Made by a program: the position numbers and the translations under genes. From assembly GCA_029379385.1 (NCBI GenBank), contig CM055612.1, forward strand, positions 14,446,001 to 14,510,000: DNA of 64,000 nt, read 5' to 3'. The notes beneath the pieces are model-generated. The model saw only the letters and a program-made list of their open reading frames with translations. It did not search any database and was not told where the DNA came from. Within the stretch, counting starts at the first letter, position 1; the number at the start of each line of letters is the position of its first letter. Shown one piece after another: positions 12,180-22,926 of this stretch. This DNA is from Quillaja saponaria. Taxonomy: Eukaryota > Streptophyta > Magnoliopsida > Fabales > Quillajaceae.

Positions 12180-12454
12180 GTTGTTCGTGAATAAGTTTCT
12201 AGATTTGATACTCGAGTCTTAAGGTACGAGAACATGTAATCAATTAAATAAAGGTTCACCATGTGTGTTATAAATTTTGGGTGTAACTTGTATCAAGGGG
12301 GAGTGTTAAAAAGTACCAGTATGTGTGACTGTGATGGCTACAATATTAAGGTCTAGCTGAAGCTTGTCATTAAGTTAAAGAATATTTTAGTTTTATTGTA
12401 TTACCTCTATTTACACAATGCAGTTCTAGCACATGGGTTGTGCCTAAATTGCAG

Positions 12455-13060
12455 AAACATATCCTTCAGTATTAGTGGAAAGTTCATTTTATCAGCTTCT
12501 TACTCTTTGAAAATAACGGTAGTCATGGCAAAATAGGAGGCTTAAGTATGTCTCTTGCAGGGTTTGGTGGCTAAGTGTTGGGCGGAGGAGTTGCTGGCAT
12601 GCTAACAACAACATCACCTATACAGGTACTACCCTTCTAGTAGAAGATTATGTCAATTATGAATTTATTACAAATATTCACATTAAGTAGTTTTAAAATG
12701 TTCTAAGAGCAGTTTTTCTTGTAATTTAAGTACTATTTAGGGTCTAACTTCAACTCTGTATTTTTAAATCACTAATAGGTCATTGTTGGTAGCTTTATTG
12801 CTTATGGTAAAAAATCAAACTCAAATGTGCTGAAATCTAGGGCTTCTTTAGCACCGTTACCTAAATGTTGAACTTTAGAGCACACATGACTCCTACCAGT
12901 CTTCCATCTTAAGAGGCCTCAAGTGAGTCATCTGATGAGAATGGCAATAGTTATTTTAATAGAGCTCTTTAGACTCTAATAATGCTAGTCAACAAGAAAT
13001 TCATAATATGTTGATGTATCATCATTAATGGGCTGGCCAGACGCAGCAGTGAATCTGCCC
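12455..13060 (+). pseudogene. AT-hook nuclear-localized (AHL) gene fragment
   Basis: This is the C-terminal part of an AHL (PPC-domain) DNA-binding protein, with the intron retained. Exon A (12455-12625) follows a TTGCAG acceptor and translates, with one shift and one stop, to NISFSISGKFILS, then ENNGSHGKIGGLSMSLAG and VLGGGVAGMLTTTSPIQ. These are the end of the PPC core. It ends CAG|GTACTA. Intron 12626-12778. Exon B begins after ATAG with VIVGSFIAYGKKSNSNVLKS, then decays through stops to SESSDENGNSYFNRAL near 12925-12970. The AT-hook exons are absent. Intact splice sites show it came from genomic DNA, not mRNA. It is non-functional. Confidence 0.8.
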
Positions 13061-13975
13061 TATGTAATATACTGTCATGGGAACAAGTAATTGAATGGCT
13101 ACATTACATTAAGTCAAAGTGTAAGTGGCTTCTTTCATGAATTTCTATGGGATGGTGCGCTTATAACACTGCAGATATATCATCAATAGGCTCTTTTTGA
13201 AGTTCTAGTTGCTCAGAGTCCTCCCAAATTACACTTGCCAAGCAGCATAATTCAGTGATCAGTGAACCATAAGCCAAGGTGCCTATTATTCGTTGTCTGC
13301 AACATAACACTATGATTTACACGACCAACATCAATAAACATACCTTAAAGAATTGCAAAGGTAAGGACAACTCGTTCCTTAGTGACATTACTAGCATGTC
13401 CACTTGGCAACAGGTTGGAGAGGATGAAGTAGTATCAAGGCTCTCGAGGTGGACTGTAGTTGACTTACTCTAAAATGCATGAACTCCCCATTAGTTATCT
13501 TCCATAAGGAGTCTCAGTAGCACAATGCATTTATCACTCCCTATAATTAATAAGACCACTCGAATATTACACATATTCATCATTATCAAGAATGTCTGGA
13601 ATGTCATAGAAGGCATTGAGGGTTGTGCTCGTGAATGGCAACGTTTTTCCTTGAACCATGACCCTATTGTCCTTATGTTCCACGAAGTTAGCATAGAATT
13701 CTCTTACCAACAAGACAACCCCGGCTACATGTGGTGCACCCAACTGCTTCCAATGGCTTACTTCAATCGACTGGATTATTTGTGGGAAGTAGTCGAGGCT
13801 GAGTTGCAAACCTCATTGAGCCACAATCTTCTTACGGATCAACCCCTCATGGAATCCTTTTTCAGTTTAGGTAGAGACAAATCGGCAGAGACAAATTGAC
13901 TGGCATCAAACTGGGCTTAGATGAAGCGCCAGTAATTGAGTGTTTTCTCGCTTTTGTTTTTGGTGCCATAGTCCA

Positions 13976-15289
13976 ACAATAAATCCACACATAACCCAAT
14001 TCTCACAAATCTCATCAAACTAAGTCAACCCCAGCCCGTAATCAACAAAGGGTCTCTGACCCACAATCACAACAAAACCAGGCATAGTATAATGCATTTA
14101 TGAAAAACCTAATCCTTTTTCTTTTTTTAAATGTTTTTCCATAACTACATCAACCCCCCTCCCCCTAAAAAAAAAAAACTCAATTCAAAGTCATATTTCA
14201 ATGCATATAGATGAATAAGGGCAATGATAATGATATTGGGGCATTGTATAATCTCATTCCATAGGCATAAGTCAAACAAAATCATATGAGAATAATTGCC
14301 CAACTTAAAATATAGCCCTTACATAACCTAAACCTAGGAAAAAATATAAAAGATTTCAAAACACTCATCAATAAACATTCTAACCCACGAAACTACACAT
14401 CTATGTTCAAGAACTCATACTATCATGCTTTATCAATGAAACTATAAATGAAATTTGGAAGAGAGGTAAAGCAACTTACTTGGTAGTTCGAAATTTGCAA
14501 GCTAAGTGAGTATGAACCATGAGTGTGATGATTTTTGGTCAAATCCAAGTGGGTGTGTGAGTTTTTTGTAGAATTTTGCAGGCTAAAGGCTTAGATTTTG
14601 AGAGAGAATTTTTGGGTTTGAGAGTTAGGGGATTCTCATTTCCCCTGTTAAAAACCAGAATCTTGATATGGAGGTAAGCCCTAAATTTTGAAAATTTTAA
14701 AACACGTGATTTAATGTTGTGGCCTGAAGCATAAACTATTGCATGTGCATAGCTCTCAAGTTGAAACCCAGATTTTCATTGAAAAAAAGGACGCCACATT
14801 GCAAGTTAGAAGGCACCGTGCCATATTGCTCTTAGGTTGAAAATTGTATTTTATGGGTTTATGGGTTTATGGGCACCACGGCACCATGCTCTTTGTTTGA
14901 AAAGGTTTTTTTTTATTTTTTATTTGAAATTATGATGCCACGGTGTGTTAGTCCTTGAGTAAATACATGGGTTTTGGGATTTAGGTTGCCCCAACATTAC
15001 TAGTCTTAAGGCTGCGACATGATGCTCTCGAGTTGATTTACATGATCCCTAGATTTTGGGTGCCATGGCATGATGTATGATGGCACTGCGGCTTTGGGGC
15101 TTCTTACTGTGTTTGATAATTTTTTAGTGGCCTGACAGAGATGAGATAAATGTTGAGTAAAAGATAAAAATCAATAAATTAAAAATAAAGAAAAGGGTTT
15201 AGAAACTTGGGTTACCTCTTAAGAAACGCCTAGTTTAAAGTCTTGGCTTAACTTTATGTTGCTTAAGTGGCATTGCCAAGATTGATGGA
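13976..15289 (-). other. Athila-like non-coding region between pol and the extra ORF
   Basis: No coding sequence is recognised. At 14740-15110 it holds a patch of short GC-richer motifs (for example GGCACCACGGCACCATGCTC, CACGGTG, GCTGCGACATGATGCTCTC) set in AT-rich DNA. The last of these occurs exactly in the LTR at 8953-8971. The patch looks like a CpG-rich segment worn down by C-to-T change. Confidence 0.6.
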
Positions 15290-18200
15290 GATATAATTGT
15301 CATCAATTTTTCCTCCCTAATATCATTTAAATCATTGACCATTCACTTTAAATGTTTTATGCAGATTAGTGGCAATCAATTCCACAGCACCGTATGGAAA
15401 TATTTTAGCGATGATGAATGAACCAAACCATCTTGACTTAAGCTTTCTCAGGAAAAGCTTCAACCGGGAATTATAGAGAAGGACTTGTTGACTTGCTCAA
15501 TGCAGTGCTCAACAATCCTTTAATCATGCGGCCTCTTGGTCTTCTCCTTGTAGATTTTGGCATTCTTATAAGCATTAAGCCTAAACTTATCCATTTTGTT
15601 TAGTTGAAGAGTCTCTTTCCACTAGCAGCTGCATAGTTAAAGTTCAGCTTCTTAATTGCCCAATATGCATTATGTTCAACTCATTCAGTAAATGGCAAGA
15701 CTTTCCAAAAACTAGCCAGAAGGGAGACATGCCTATAATGAATCCTCCAATTACTTAGATCAGTCCTTTTACGAAGGACATACCGTCTTCTCTAGGATTC
15801 TCTTGATCTCCCAATTGGAGACATCAACTTGTCCACTTTCTTATGGATTATATGCTAATGCCACCTTGTAAGTCACCCCATATTTAGCAAGAAGGGTCCC
15901 CATTTGTTTGCTGTAAAAGTGAAACCCTATATCACTAATAATTGCAAGGGGTGTGCTAAAGAATGCAAAGATGTTCTTTTTCAATAATTTAATCACGACA
16001 TTGGAATTGTTGGTTGGCACAGCAATGGCTTTAAGCCACTTAGAGAGGTAGTCCACAGCAACAAGGGTGTATTAATTGGTGTACGAAGAGATGAATAGAC
16101 CCATAAAGTCCATCCCCATACATAAAGCAATTCAACTTCAAGAATGTTGTTAAGTGGCATCTCTTTCAACCTAGAGATGTTGTCCATCTTTTGGCACATG
16201 TCACATATGAAAACAAAGTCTAGTGTCCTTAAATAATGTAGGCTAATAAAAATCTGATTGGAGCACTTTTGCAGTTGTTCGGCTATTTTCAAAATGACCT
16301 CCATACTCCGATGCATGACAGTGATGGAGTATGCTCTCTACTTCTTCCTCAGGAACACATCTTCTTAATATCTTATCAATATAATACTTAAACAAGAAGG
16401 GATTATCCCAAACAAAAAATCTTATATCATGTAAAACTTTTTCTTTTGTTGAGAAGTTATTTAAGGAGGAAAAATCTTGCCAACTAGATAGTTGACAAAA
16501 TCAGCATACCAGGACAATATTTTGTGAACAATATGGAAGAGTTGTTCATCTGAGAAAGTTTTGTTTATGATAATAGGTTCAGCCACTTTATCTTCCTCTT
16601 TCAGCCTTGATAAGTGATCAACTACTTGATTTTCAGACCCTTTCGGTCTCTAATATCTAAGTTGAATTCTTTTAGTTACAAGATCTACCTTATCAATCTA
16701 GACTTTGCATTCTTTTTATCAATCGGATACTTAATAGCAAAGTGGTTAGTAAATACAATAACAGAAGTTTCGATTAAATAAAAGTGAAACTTATGAAAAG
16801 TAAACACTACTACTAAAAGTTCTTTTTCGGTTGTGGTATAGCTCAATTGAGCACCAATCAAGGTCTTGTTAGCATAGTATATAAAGTGAAATATCTTTTC
16901 TTTTTGCTGTCCTAACATTGCTTCTACCGCAAAGTCACTTGCATCACACATTAATTCAAAAGGTATGTTCTAATTTGGAGTCACAATTATGAGGACGAAT
17001 ATCAATTTATTTTTTAGCTCTAAAAATGCTGCAAGACACGCATCATCAAATATAAATTGGGTGCCTTTTCCTAGGAGATTACAAAGTGGTTTAGATTTTT
17101 TTGAAAAATCTTTGATGAATCTCTTATAGAAGCTGGCATGGCCTACAAAGCTTCTTATTCCTTTTATTGAGTTAAGGAGAGTTAATTTCTTATAGTTTCT
17201 ATCTTTATTCTATCTACCTTGATTCCCTTGTTAGACACCTAATGGCCTAGAACAATACCTTTTTGTACCATTAAATGGCACTTCTTTCAATTTAAGAGCA
17301 AGTTAGTCTCTTCACATCTTTTAAGCACATAAGTCAAGTTATGGAGACATTCATCATATGAATTGCCTAAAATTGAAAAGTCATCCATAAAAACTTCAAG
17401 CCCTTGCTCCACCATATCGGTGAAGATAGTTATCATGTATCTTTGAAAGGTGCTCGGGGCATTGCAAAGACCAAAATGCATCATTCTGAAGGTAAAGGTT
17501 CCATAAAGGCAAGAAATGATGGTTTTTTTGGGTCTTCAGTGGCAATAGCAATTTGGTTATACCCCAAATAACTATCTAGAAAATAGTAATATTCCTTACT
17601 TGTTAGCTGCCTAGCATTTGGACAATGAATAGAAGAGGAAAATAGTTTTTCTTGTAACTTTATTGAGCTTCCACTAGTCCATGCATACCCTCCAACCAAT
17701 AATGGTTCTTGTAGGAATGAGCTCATTGTTTGCATTTACAACAACTATCATCCTTCATTTCTTTAGACACATTAGATAGGACTTACCCAATGGTTATCCG
17801 AGATTAGATAGATAATTCCAACATCCAACCACTTGATGATTTCCTTTTCCACTTCCTCTTTCATTATGGGATTAAGCCTCCTTTGATGATCTATTGTAGC
17901 TTTATGATTATCCTCCATGAGGATCTTGTGCATGAAAAAGAAAAGGCTTATACCTTTACTGTCAAGTATTGTCCATTCCAATACCCTCTTATGTTCTCTC
18001 AACACCCTTTTAGGTGATTAGACAATGGCTTAAGCTTCAAGGTAGGAGGCTCTTCAATTGATGGACTTCACCCGATTGGGTGGATGGTGGTAAATCCAGA
18101 TTTTTGAATCTTGGATTCGGTTTTAGCATATGTAGTATTGCATCCAATTATTTCATATACTCTATTAATTCTTCATCTTCACTAGTAGTATGTGAAATTA

Positions 18201-18760
18201 TGGAGGCTTTAAGACGGTCCCTTAAACAATCTTTAAAAAATGCCTCTGGAGCAAGGTTGCTTCCCATGTTAATAGCTAAGCATTCATCAAGTTTAATGTT
18301 TTTCATGGATTGAAAAACATTAAACTTGATCGCTTGATCATTCACTCTTATAGTAAGCTCACCCTTCTGGACATCAATTAGCGTCTTTCTCGTAGTTAGA
18401 AAAGGTCCTCCTAATATAATAAGTACCTCTCTATCCTCTTCCATATCTGGAACTATAAAATCAGCAGGATAGATCAATGTGCCCACCTTAACTAGAACAT
18501 CCTCTACAATTCCCCTAGGATAAGTAAGTGATCTATCGGCTAATTGTAGAGTGACAAAAGTGGGTTTTACTTTATCTTTTCCCAGCTTTTGGGAAATTGA
18601 TAAGTGCATTAAGTTTATGCTAGCACCTAAGTTACAAAGTACCTTACCAAAGTGTTGTGTGCCTATTGTACAAGGAGTAGTAGAGCTACTTGGATCCTTC
18701 AATTTGTGAGGGAGCTTATTTTGAAGTATAGGTCTACATTCTTTAGTAAGTGCAATAGTT
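15290..18760 (-). pseudogene. Athila-like pol: protease, RT, RNase H, integrase
   Basis: Domains appear in order on the minus strand. Protease (18702-18148): the active-site motif reads CNLGASIN where the family has CDLGASIN, followed by LQLADRSLTYPRGIVEDVLV and a damaged ILGGPFL (usually ILGRPFL). RT (18005-17287): an N-terminal segment with INPIMKEEVEKEI-like text, YYYFLDSYLGYNQIAIA, FGLCNAPSTFQRYM and the catalytic VFMDDFSILGNS. RNase H (16951-16685): MCDASDFAVEAMLGQ and YTTTEKELLVVVF. Integrase (16316-15841): [14 protein letters not shown] and a C-terminal segment to about 15290 with KIFPYGAVELIA. Stops and shifts separate most blocks. The catalytic Asp of the protease is replaced by Asn. 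Confidence 0.92.
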
Positions 18761-18809
18761 TCATAGTCACCAAGCTTCCTCTTTTAAGACATAATGTCTT
18801 TCATGAATT

Positions 18810-20350
18810 TAGCATAGCTTGGCATTTATTCAAGAGCCTCAGTAAAAGGAATGTTTATATAGAGCTTCTTGAACATATCCAGAAATTTATGGAATTGTCT
18901 GTTGAGGTTCTGTTTTTGGAACCTTTGTAAGAATGGAAGAGAAGGATTTGATCTTTGTGGTTCAACTACTACATTCTTCTCCTTCTTTTCTTCCATAACT
19001 GCAGTAAGCAATTCTTCTTTAGTAGGAGATTTGAGAGCTTCATCATCATTAATTTTCTTTTTCAGCTCCTCTAATTCTTCCCCGCTCTTAAGAGTGATTG
19101 CCTTGCAATAATCTTTACCCTCCTTCCTTGGGTTTGCCCCGATGTCACTAGGAAGGGCACTTTGGAGTCTATTAGTCAAAGAATTGGCTAGCCTCCAATT
19201 TGTGTCTCCAATGTTCTCAAGGAGATCGATTGGCTTTGAATAACCGAGTCAGTTCAAGACATGTATTACAGAAACATATCTTCCAATGAGGGTTTCTTTT
19301 TCAAGGCAGCTTGCCTTTGTGGAGCTTAAAATCCAAGTGGTGGATTAAGCCTTGCAGCTTGTGCGCCTTGATTATCCTAACTAAATTTGGGTGGTTTCTC
19401 TACCCCGGATTATATGTGTTGGAATAAGGATTGTTTTGACAGTTCAAATTCTACACATATTGTACTACTTCAATATTTGGGCATTGGTCCATGGTATGAC
19501 CTTCGCCATAAGCTTCACATAACATAACAAGTTGCAACCCAAAATTGTCAAATCTTTTTGCCAACCCAGCCACTTGTGATGTTAAGGCAGTAATGGTATC
19601 AAGTTCATGTACCCCAACAACTCTACAAGATGTTAACCTTTAGGATGGCCATTGATAACTATTTGAGGTCATCTCTTCCAAAAGATTATAGGCATCATTC
19701 GTAGACTTTCCTATCAAAGCACCTCCAGCAGCCGCATCAATGGTAGTTCTAGTTTGGTTTTCCAAACCATTATAAAAAGATGCATTTACAATCGCTTGGG
19801 AATGCCATGATGTGGCCATTTTCACATCAAGTCTTTATATCTCTCCCATGCCTCAAAGAAAGATTCTTGATCTTATTAAAAGAATGATATGATTTCATTC
19901 CTTAGCTTTGTGATTTTGTTAGGAGGAAAGAATTTGGCCATAAACTTTTGTGCCATGTCTGACCAAGTGGTGATGGAGTTTTAAGGTAATGAATACAACC
20001 AACTTTTTGCCTTATCTCGAAGTGAGAAAGGAAAAAGCCTGAAGAGGACTGCATCATTAGAGAAGCCGTTGTATTTGAATGTTTCATACAATTCCAGGAA
20101 TGTGACTAGTTGAGCATGGGGTCATTACAAAGTAATCCTCCAAACTCTGCAGATTGTTGGATCATCTGGATTGTGTCCCGTTAAATCTCAAAGTTATTGG
20201 CAGCAATAGTTAGTTTTTGTATACTAGAGTGAAGGCCTTACACAAGAGGGATAGCATAATCCCTAAAAGTCTTGTTTTTGTGTGCTAGTTGATCATCAGC
20301 CATTGCACTAGAGTGCTATGAAACTTGATTTTTCTTAGCTTTCTAAGTGT
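18810..20350 (-). pseudogene. Athila-like gag with linker to protease
   Basis: Read on the minus strand. Near 20100-19900, in shifted frames, is the retrotransposon gag core (a FPFSLRDKAK-like and TWSDMAQKFMAKFFPP-like order in degraded form). At 19825-19640 comes ASFYNGLENQTRTTIDAAAG and LLEEMTSNSYQWPS, which is diagnostic. At 19179-18826 is a Lys/Glu-rich linker with NRLQSALPSDIGANPRKEGK, ITLKSGEELEELK and LPFLQRFQKQNLNRQF leading to FKKLYINIPFTEALE. A CCHC knuckle is only weakly visible near 19530-19480. Multiple stops make it dead. Confidence 0.85.
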
Positions 20351-20494
20351 TTATTCAATCTCGGGATCGTACAGTAATATTTCCAAGTCTCGAGTGTGTT
20401 GCATTCAAGGTCAATAACACCTAGAATTAAAAGTAAGAACAAGAGTTAGAATCAAGTATGCTTATATGGATATTAACTAATAAATTAAATATAT

Positions 20495-20512
20495 TCCCAG
20501 ATAACATCACCA
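20495..20512 (-). other. Primer binding site, tRNA-Asp-like, decayed
   Basis: The minus strand reads TGGTGATGTTATCTGGGA, 17 bases inside the LTR end. It matches the usual tRNA-Asp primer site of this lineage (TGGCGCCGTTGCCGGGGA) at 12 of 18 positions. Most of the changes are C-to-T or G-to-A. The placement between LTR and gag supports the call. Confidence 0.6.
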
Positions 20513-20528
20513 AAAACTTGATACATAT

Positions 20529-20994
20529 TGTACCTATGCAAGTGCATGTATCATCTACAAGTAATATAGATGAAGTAGATCATTCCCACGACGAATAATT
20601 TACTTCCTAAGCTAAGTATCAATATTATGCAGCCTAATTCTAATCAAGCCAATGCAAATTTAAAGGTTATCTAGCAACTTATAAAAAGATTATAACTAAC
20701 ACCTAGGTTCACGATATCCCTCACACTACACTTAGTTAACTTTTAACTTAATTCAATTCATGCAATAGTTTAAATATTAACCCAGATTTCTTAATTAATT
20801 ATTAACATATTCTCATGGCTAGCAATTATTTATTTCCCTTAGTCTAATTCCTTATATTCCTATGAGAATTATCCTAAAACAAACTCATTAAGAGTCAATC
20901 TTTCTGGTTACTTATGGTTAAAGAGTATATTTCTATCTCTTCAACAAATTGGATCATCCAAATTAGATGAACAATCCAAACACAAGTTATAATG
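20529..20994 (-). repeat. 5' LTR of the Athila-like element, truncated
   Basis: It begins TGTACCTATGCAAGTGCATG on the plus strand and contains the decayed CATTCCCACGACGAAT block (CACGAGGAATT in relatives). Similarity to the 3' LTR holds to about 20994 (CCAAACACAAGT, then lost). About 900 bp of LTR seen at 8515-9352 is missing. The sequence passes directly into a LINE fragment. Confidence 0.8.
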
Positions 20995-21565
20995 CTAGGG
21001 GTTATGGTTATAGAGATAAAAATGAGGATGGAGAGTCTATTTTGGATTTTACGGTTACGTACAACTTGATTTTAGCCAACTTGTTCTTTAAAAAATGAGA
21101 GTTGCACTAAGTCACCTTTAGTAGCAGGCCTAATAAGAGCCAAATAGATTTTGTCTTGACCAGGAAGGTTAATAAAGTGTTATGTAAGGATTGTAAAGTT
21201 ATATCTGACGAGTATTTAGTGTCTCATAACAAATTTTTAGCTGTGGATATTAGTGTTAAGCATTGGAAGAAAAAGCATAGGAGTAGTAGGACTAGATGGT
21301 AGATTTTGAATGGAGGAAAGATTGCTCTTTTTAAAGAAAATATGTCACATGGTGACTCATGGATTGTGAGGGCGAGCCTAATATGATTTGGGATGAAATG
21401 GCAAGTCGCGTTAGAAATATAGCTAGAGAGATGCTAGGAGAAAGTAGAGGACGTGGACCACTAACTAAGGAGACATGGTGGTGGAATAAAAAAGTCCAAC
21501 TATCAAATTGAGTTGGATTGCAAGTTTTCCAATTTTATTAGGGCTCAGTGTCGTTTAAGAAAATT
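20995..21565 (+). pseudogene. LINE endonuclease-domain relic
   Basis: In three frames the plus strand gives GYGYRDKNEDGESILDFTVT, YNLILANLFFKK, then RPNKSQIDFVLTRKVNK, LCKDCKVISDEYLVSHNKFL and VRNIAREMLGESRG. This is the C-terminal part of the apurinic endonuclease domain and the linker of RTE-type plant LINEs (the 'craniofacial development protein 2-like' proteins of many annotations). It is the same type as the RT relic at 2.9-3.9 kb, but it is a separate insertion in the opposite orientation. Frameshifts and stops are frequent. RT is not present downstream. Confidence 0.8.
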
Positions 21566-22860
21566 ACAAGGTAAGACAATGTAATTTACTCCATTTTTAT
21601 TTTATTTTTCTATTTTAAAAATAATAATATTTTAACCTTAACCATAATCCAACCCAGGCAAGTTTCTTGTTTTCAGTGGATAACAGTCCAATAACTCTTG
21701 AAAACCCTATTACATAATGCGGATGTTTTAGTCATTTTCTAAGAAACTCAATTCACTAGAGTTTTGAGTCTCTTTCATTTATTCTCTAGTTTGAAGAGGA
21801 GTTGAACTCAACTTTTTGTTAAGTGTTTCTTGTAGCTTCAGATCAGCTACTGATCACTATTCTACAATAGGGAAACTTACAGAGGAAAAAGAATGAAGGG
21901 ACAGAGAGAGATAGAGAAAAAAGGGAGGAGGGAAGAGAATTCACACCAAAAGAGAGTGAGAATGCCTAAAATTCTTCGTATATTGATCAAAGATAGGGGT
22001 GATACAATTGTATAAGCTAATGAAGTTTATCTAAATTCCTAAAATAACCCTTTTGACAACCAATCAAATGTAACTGTTTCTTATTCTAATTTGATCCATA
22101 TCACTTTCTAAAACCAAAATTAAGAGTTGAGGAGTCATTCATTTCAAAAAATATATTAATATAGTCTGTCATTATTATTTTTTTCTCAGTTTATATTACT
22201 GTAACTACGAATAAATATATGTCTATGAAATTTGGGATTTAAATTCCGGGTGGATGACTATGAAGTCAACTAATTTTTCAATGTGCTAGTTAACTCTAAT
22301 TTTTTATTTTTTTTTTCATTTACAACTTCTATCTCAAAACCTGAACTCTAATTCAATGTTCGCTTTAAACCCAGCTCCCACAAGTTCAAGACCAAATGTT
22401 AACCAAAGTTAACTAACATAATATGCCTCATTCTGTAAAGATTCTATTAGCTTGTCAAGGGCCAAAACGGAGTGTTGGATTTCTCAAAATTTAAAGCTAA
22501 CAATTTACCCTAATAAGCAAAATAACTTAACTTTTAAAAAAAAATTAGTTCTTTGATATCCCGACCAATGTTATTTGAAAAACCTTATTGACAGAAACAA
22601 CATACACTTTACGGAGCTTAGATACTTCTTGGTTGTCTTCAACCCAATTATTTGAAAATGGAAAAAATGAAAATATTTCTACAACTAAACATGGCCAAAG
22701 CTTTCTAAGTCTGTCATCGAGATTATAATTTTTTTTTATTTCAGTAATAATTTTATTAAAGAAAAAGTCATCTTATTTGTACACAAGACAAATACAAACA
22801 CAACTCACCGAAAAAGAAAAATCAAATTAATATGGTTTTCACCAGGACTATATACAATAA
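21566..22860. other. Intergenic DNA downstream of GC1
   Basis: AT-rich, with no gene or repeat recognised. A GA-rich patch lies near 21880-21960. The GC1 3' UTR should end in the right part of this stretch or just beyond (about 22750-22926). No polyadenylation signal can be assigned with confidence. Confidence 0.4.
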
Positions 22861-22926
22861 ATTACAAACAAATATGTATTCGATAAATTATGAAACAGGA
22901 CCAGAAAATTGAAATAAGAAAAAGTA

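Larger units (their letters stand above)
11013..13140. mobile_element. CACTA-ended insertion carrying a host gene fragment
   Basis: The insertion splits the Athila extra ORF. Its left end is the canonical CACTA terminus CACTACAAGAAAAA (11013-11026). Subterminal repeats in both orientations follow: GGTTGCTAAATTTTATA and CAGTTGCTAAATTTTATA, with AGCAACC and GCAACCATAAAATTTATT facing them (11060-11245). No matching TTTTTCTTGTAGTG end was found. The right limit is set only by where the Athila frame resumes (about 13140). The interior holds unrecognised sequence at 11330-12450 and an AHL gene fragment. I read this as a CACTA element that captured host DNA and lost its right end. Confidence 0.6.
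10721..13975 (-). pseudogene. Athila-like extra ORF with plant 'Transposase_32'-type domain, split by insertion
   Basis: Read on the minus strand from 13975. Segments include KGFHEGLIRKKIVAQ, LVREFYANFVEHKDNRVMVQ (within 13809-13567), LNAFYDIPDI, then in other frames YFILSNLLPSGHASNVTKER and GTLAYGSLITELCCLA down to about 13140. This order matches the putative plant transposon protein domain found in ORFs of Athila-type elements. The C-terminal stretch resumes at 11010-10721 (a hydrophilic run with LEVQCAEY, NHTINHLNNKLLRMMLQQGG and a proline-rich end). Between lies a ~2.1-kb insertion (11013 to about 13140). Several stops and shifts are present. The function of this ORF in the family is unknown. 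Confidence 0.75.
5672..20994 (-). mobile_element. Athila-like Ty3/gypsy retrotransposon, degenerate and multiply interrupted
   Basis: The element reads on the minus strand. In element order it has a truncated 5' LTR (20994-20529), a tRNA-Asp-like primer site (20512-20495), gag (about 20350-18810), protease, RT, RNase H and integrase (18760-15290), a long non-coding stretch, an extra ORF with a plant 'Transposase_32'-type domain (13975-13140, then 11010-10721), a second non-coding stretch, and a 3' LTR (9352-8368 plus 5913-5672). The extra ORF after pol and the wording of the protease and RT point to the Athila lineage. It is interrupted by a CACTA-ended segment in the extra ORF and a TIR transposon in the 3' LTR. 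Every coding domain carries stops or shifts, so it is inactive. Confidence 0.85.

Noticed and set aside
12285..12310. CAAGGGGGAGTGTTA as a copia polypurine tract and LTR start
   Set aside because: No second LTR and no copia coding nearby; probably chance or an intron fragment of the captured gene.
12711..12726. TTTTTCTTGTAATTT as the right end of the CACTA-ended insertion
   Set aside because: It differs from the expected TTTTTCTTGTAGTG, and it lies inside the AHL intron, with AHL exons on both sides.
13525..13899. Plus-strand 124-residue open frame
   Set aside because: It is the shadow of the minus-strand Athila extra ORF, which has recognisable motifs.
18652..18930. Plus-strand 92-residue frame and neighbours at 18080 and 18869
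   Set aside because: Shadows of the minus-strand gag/protease frames.
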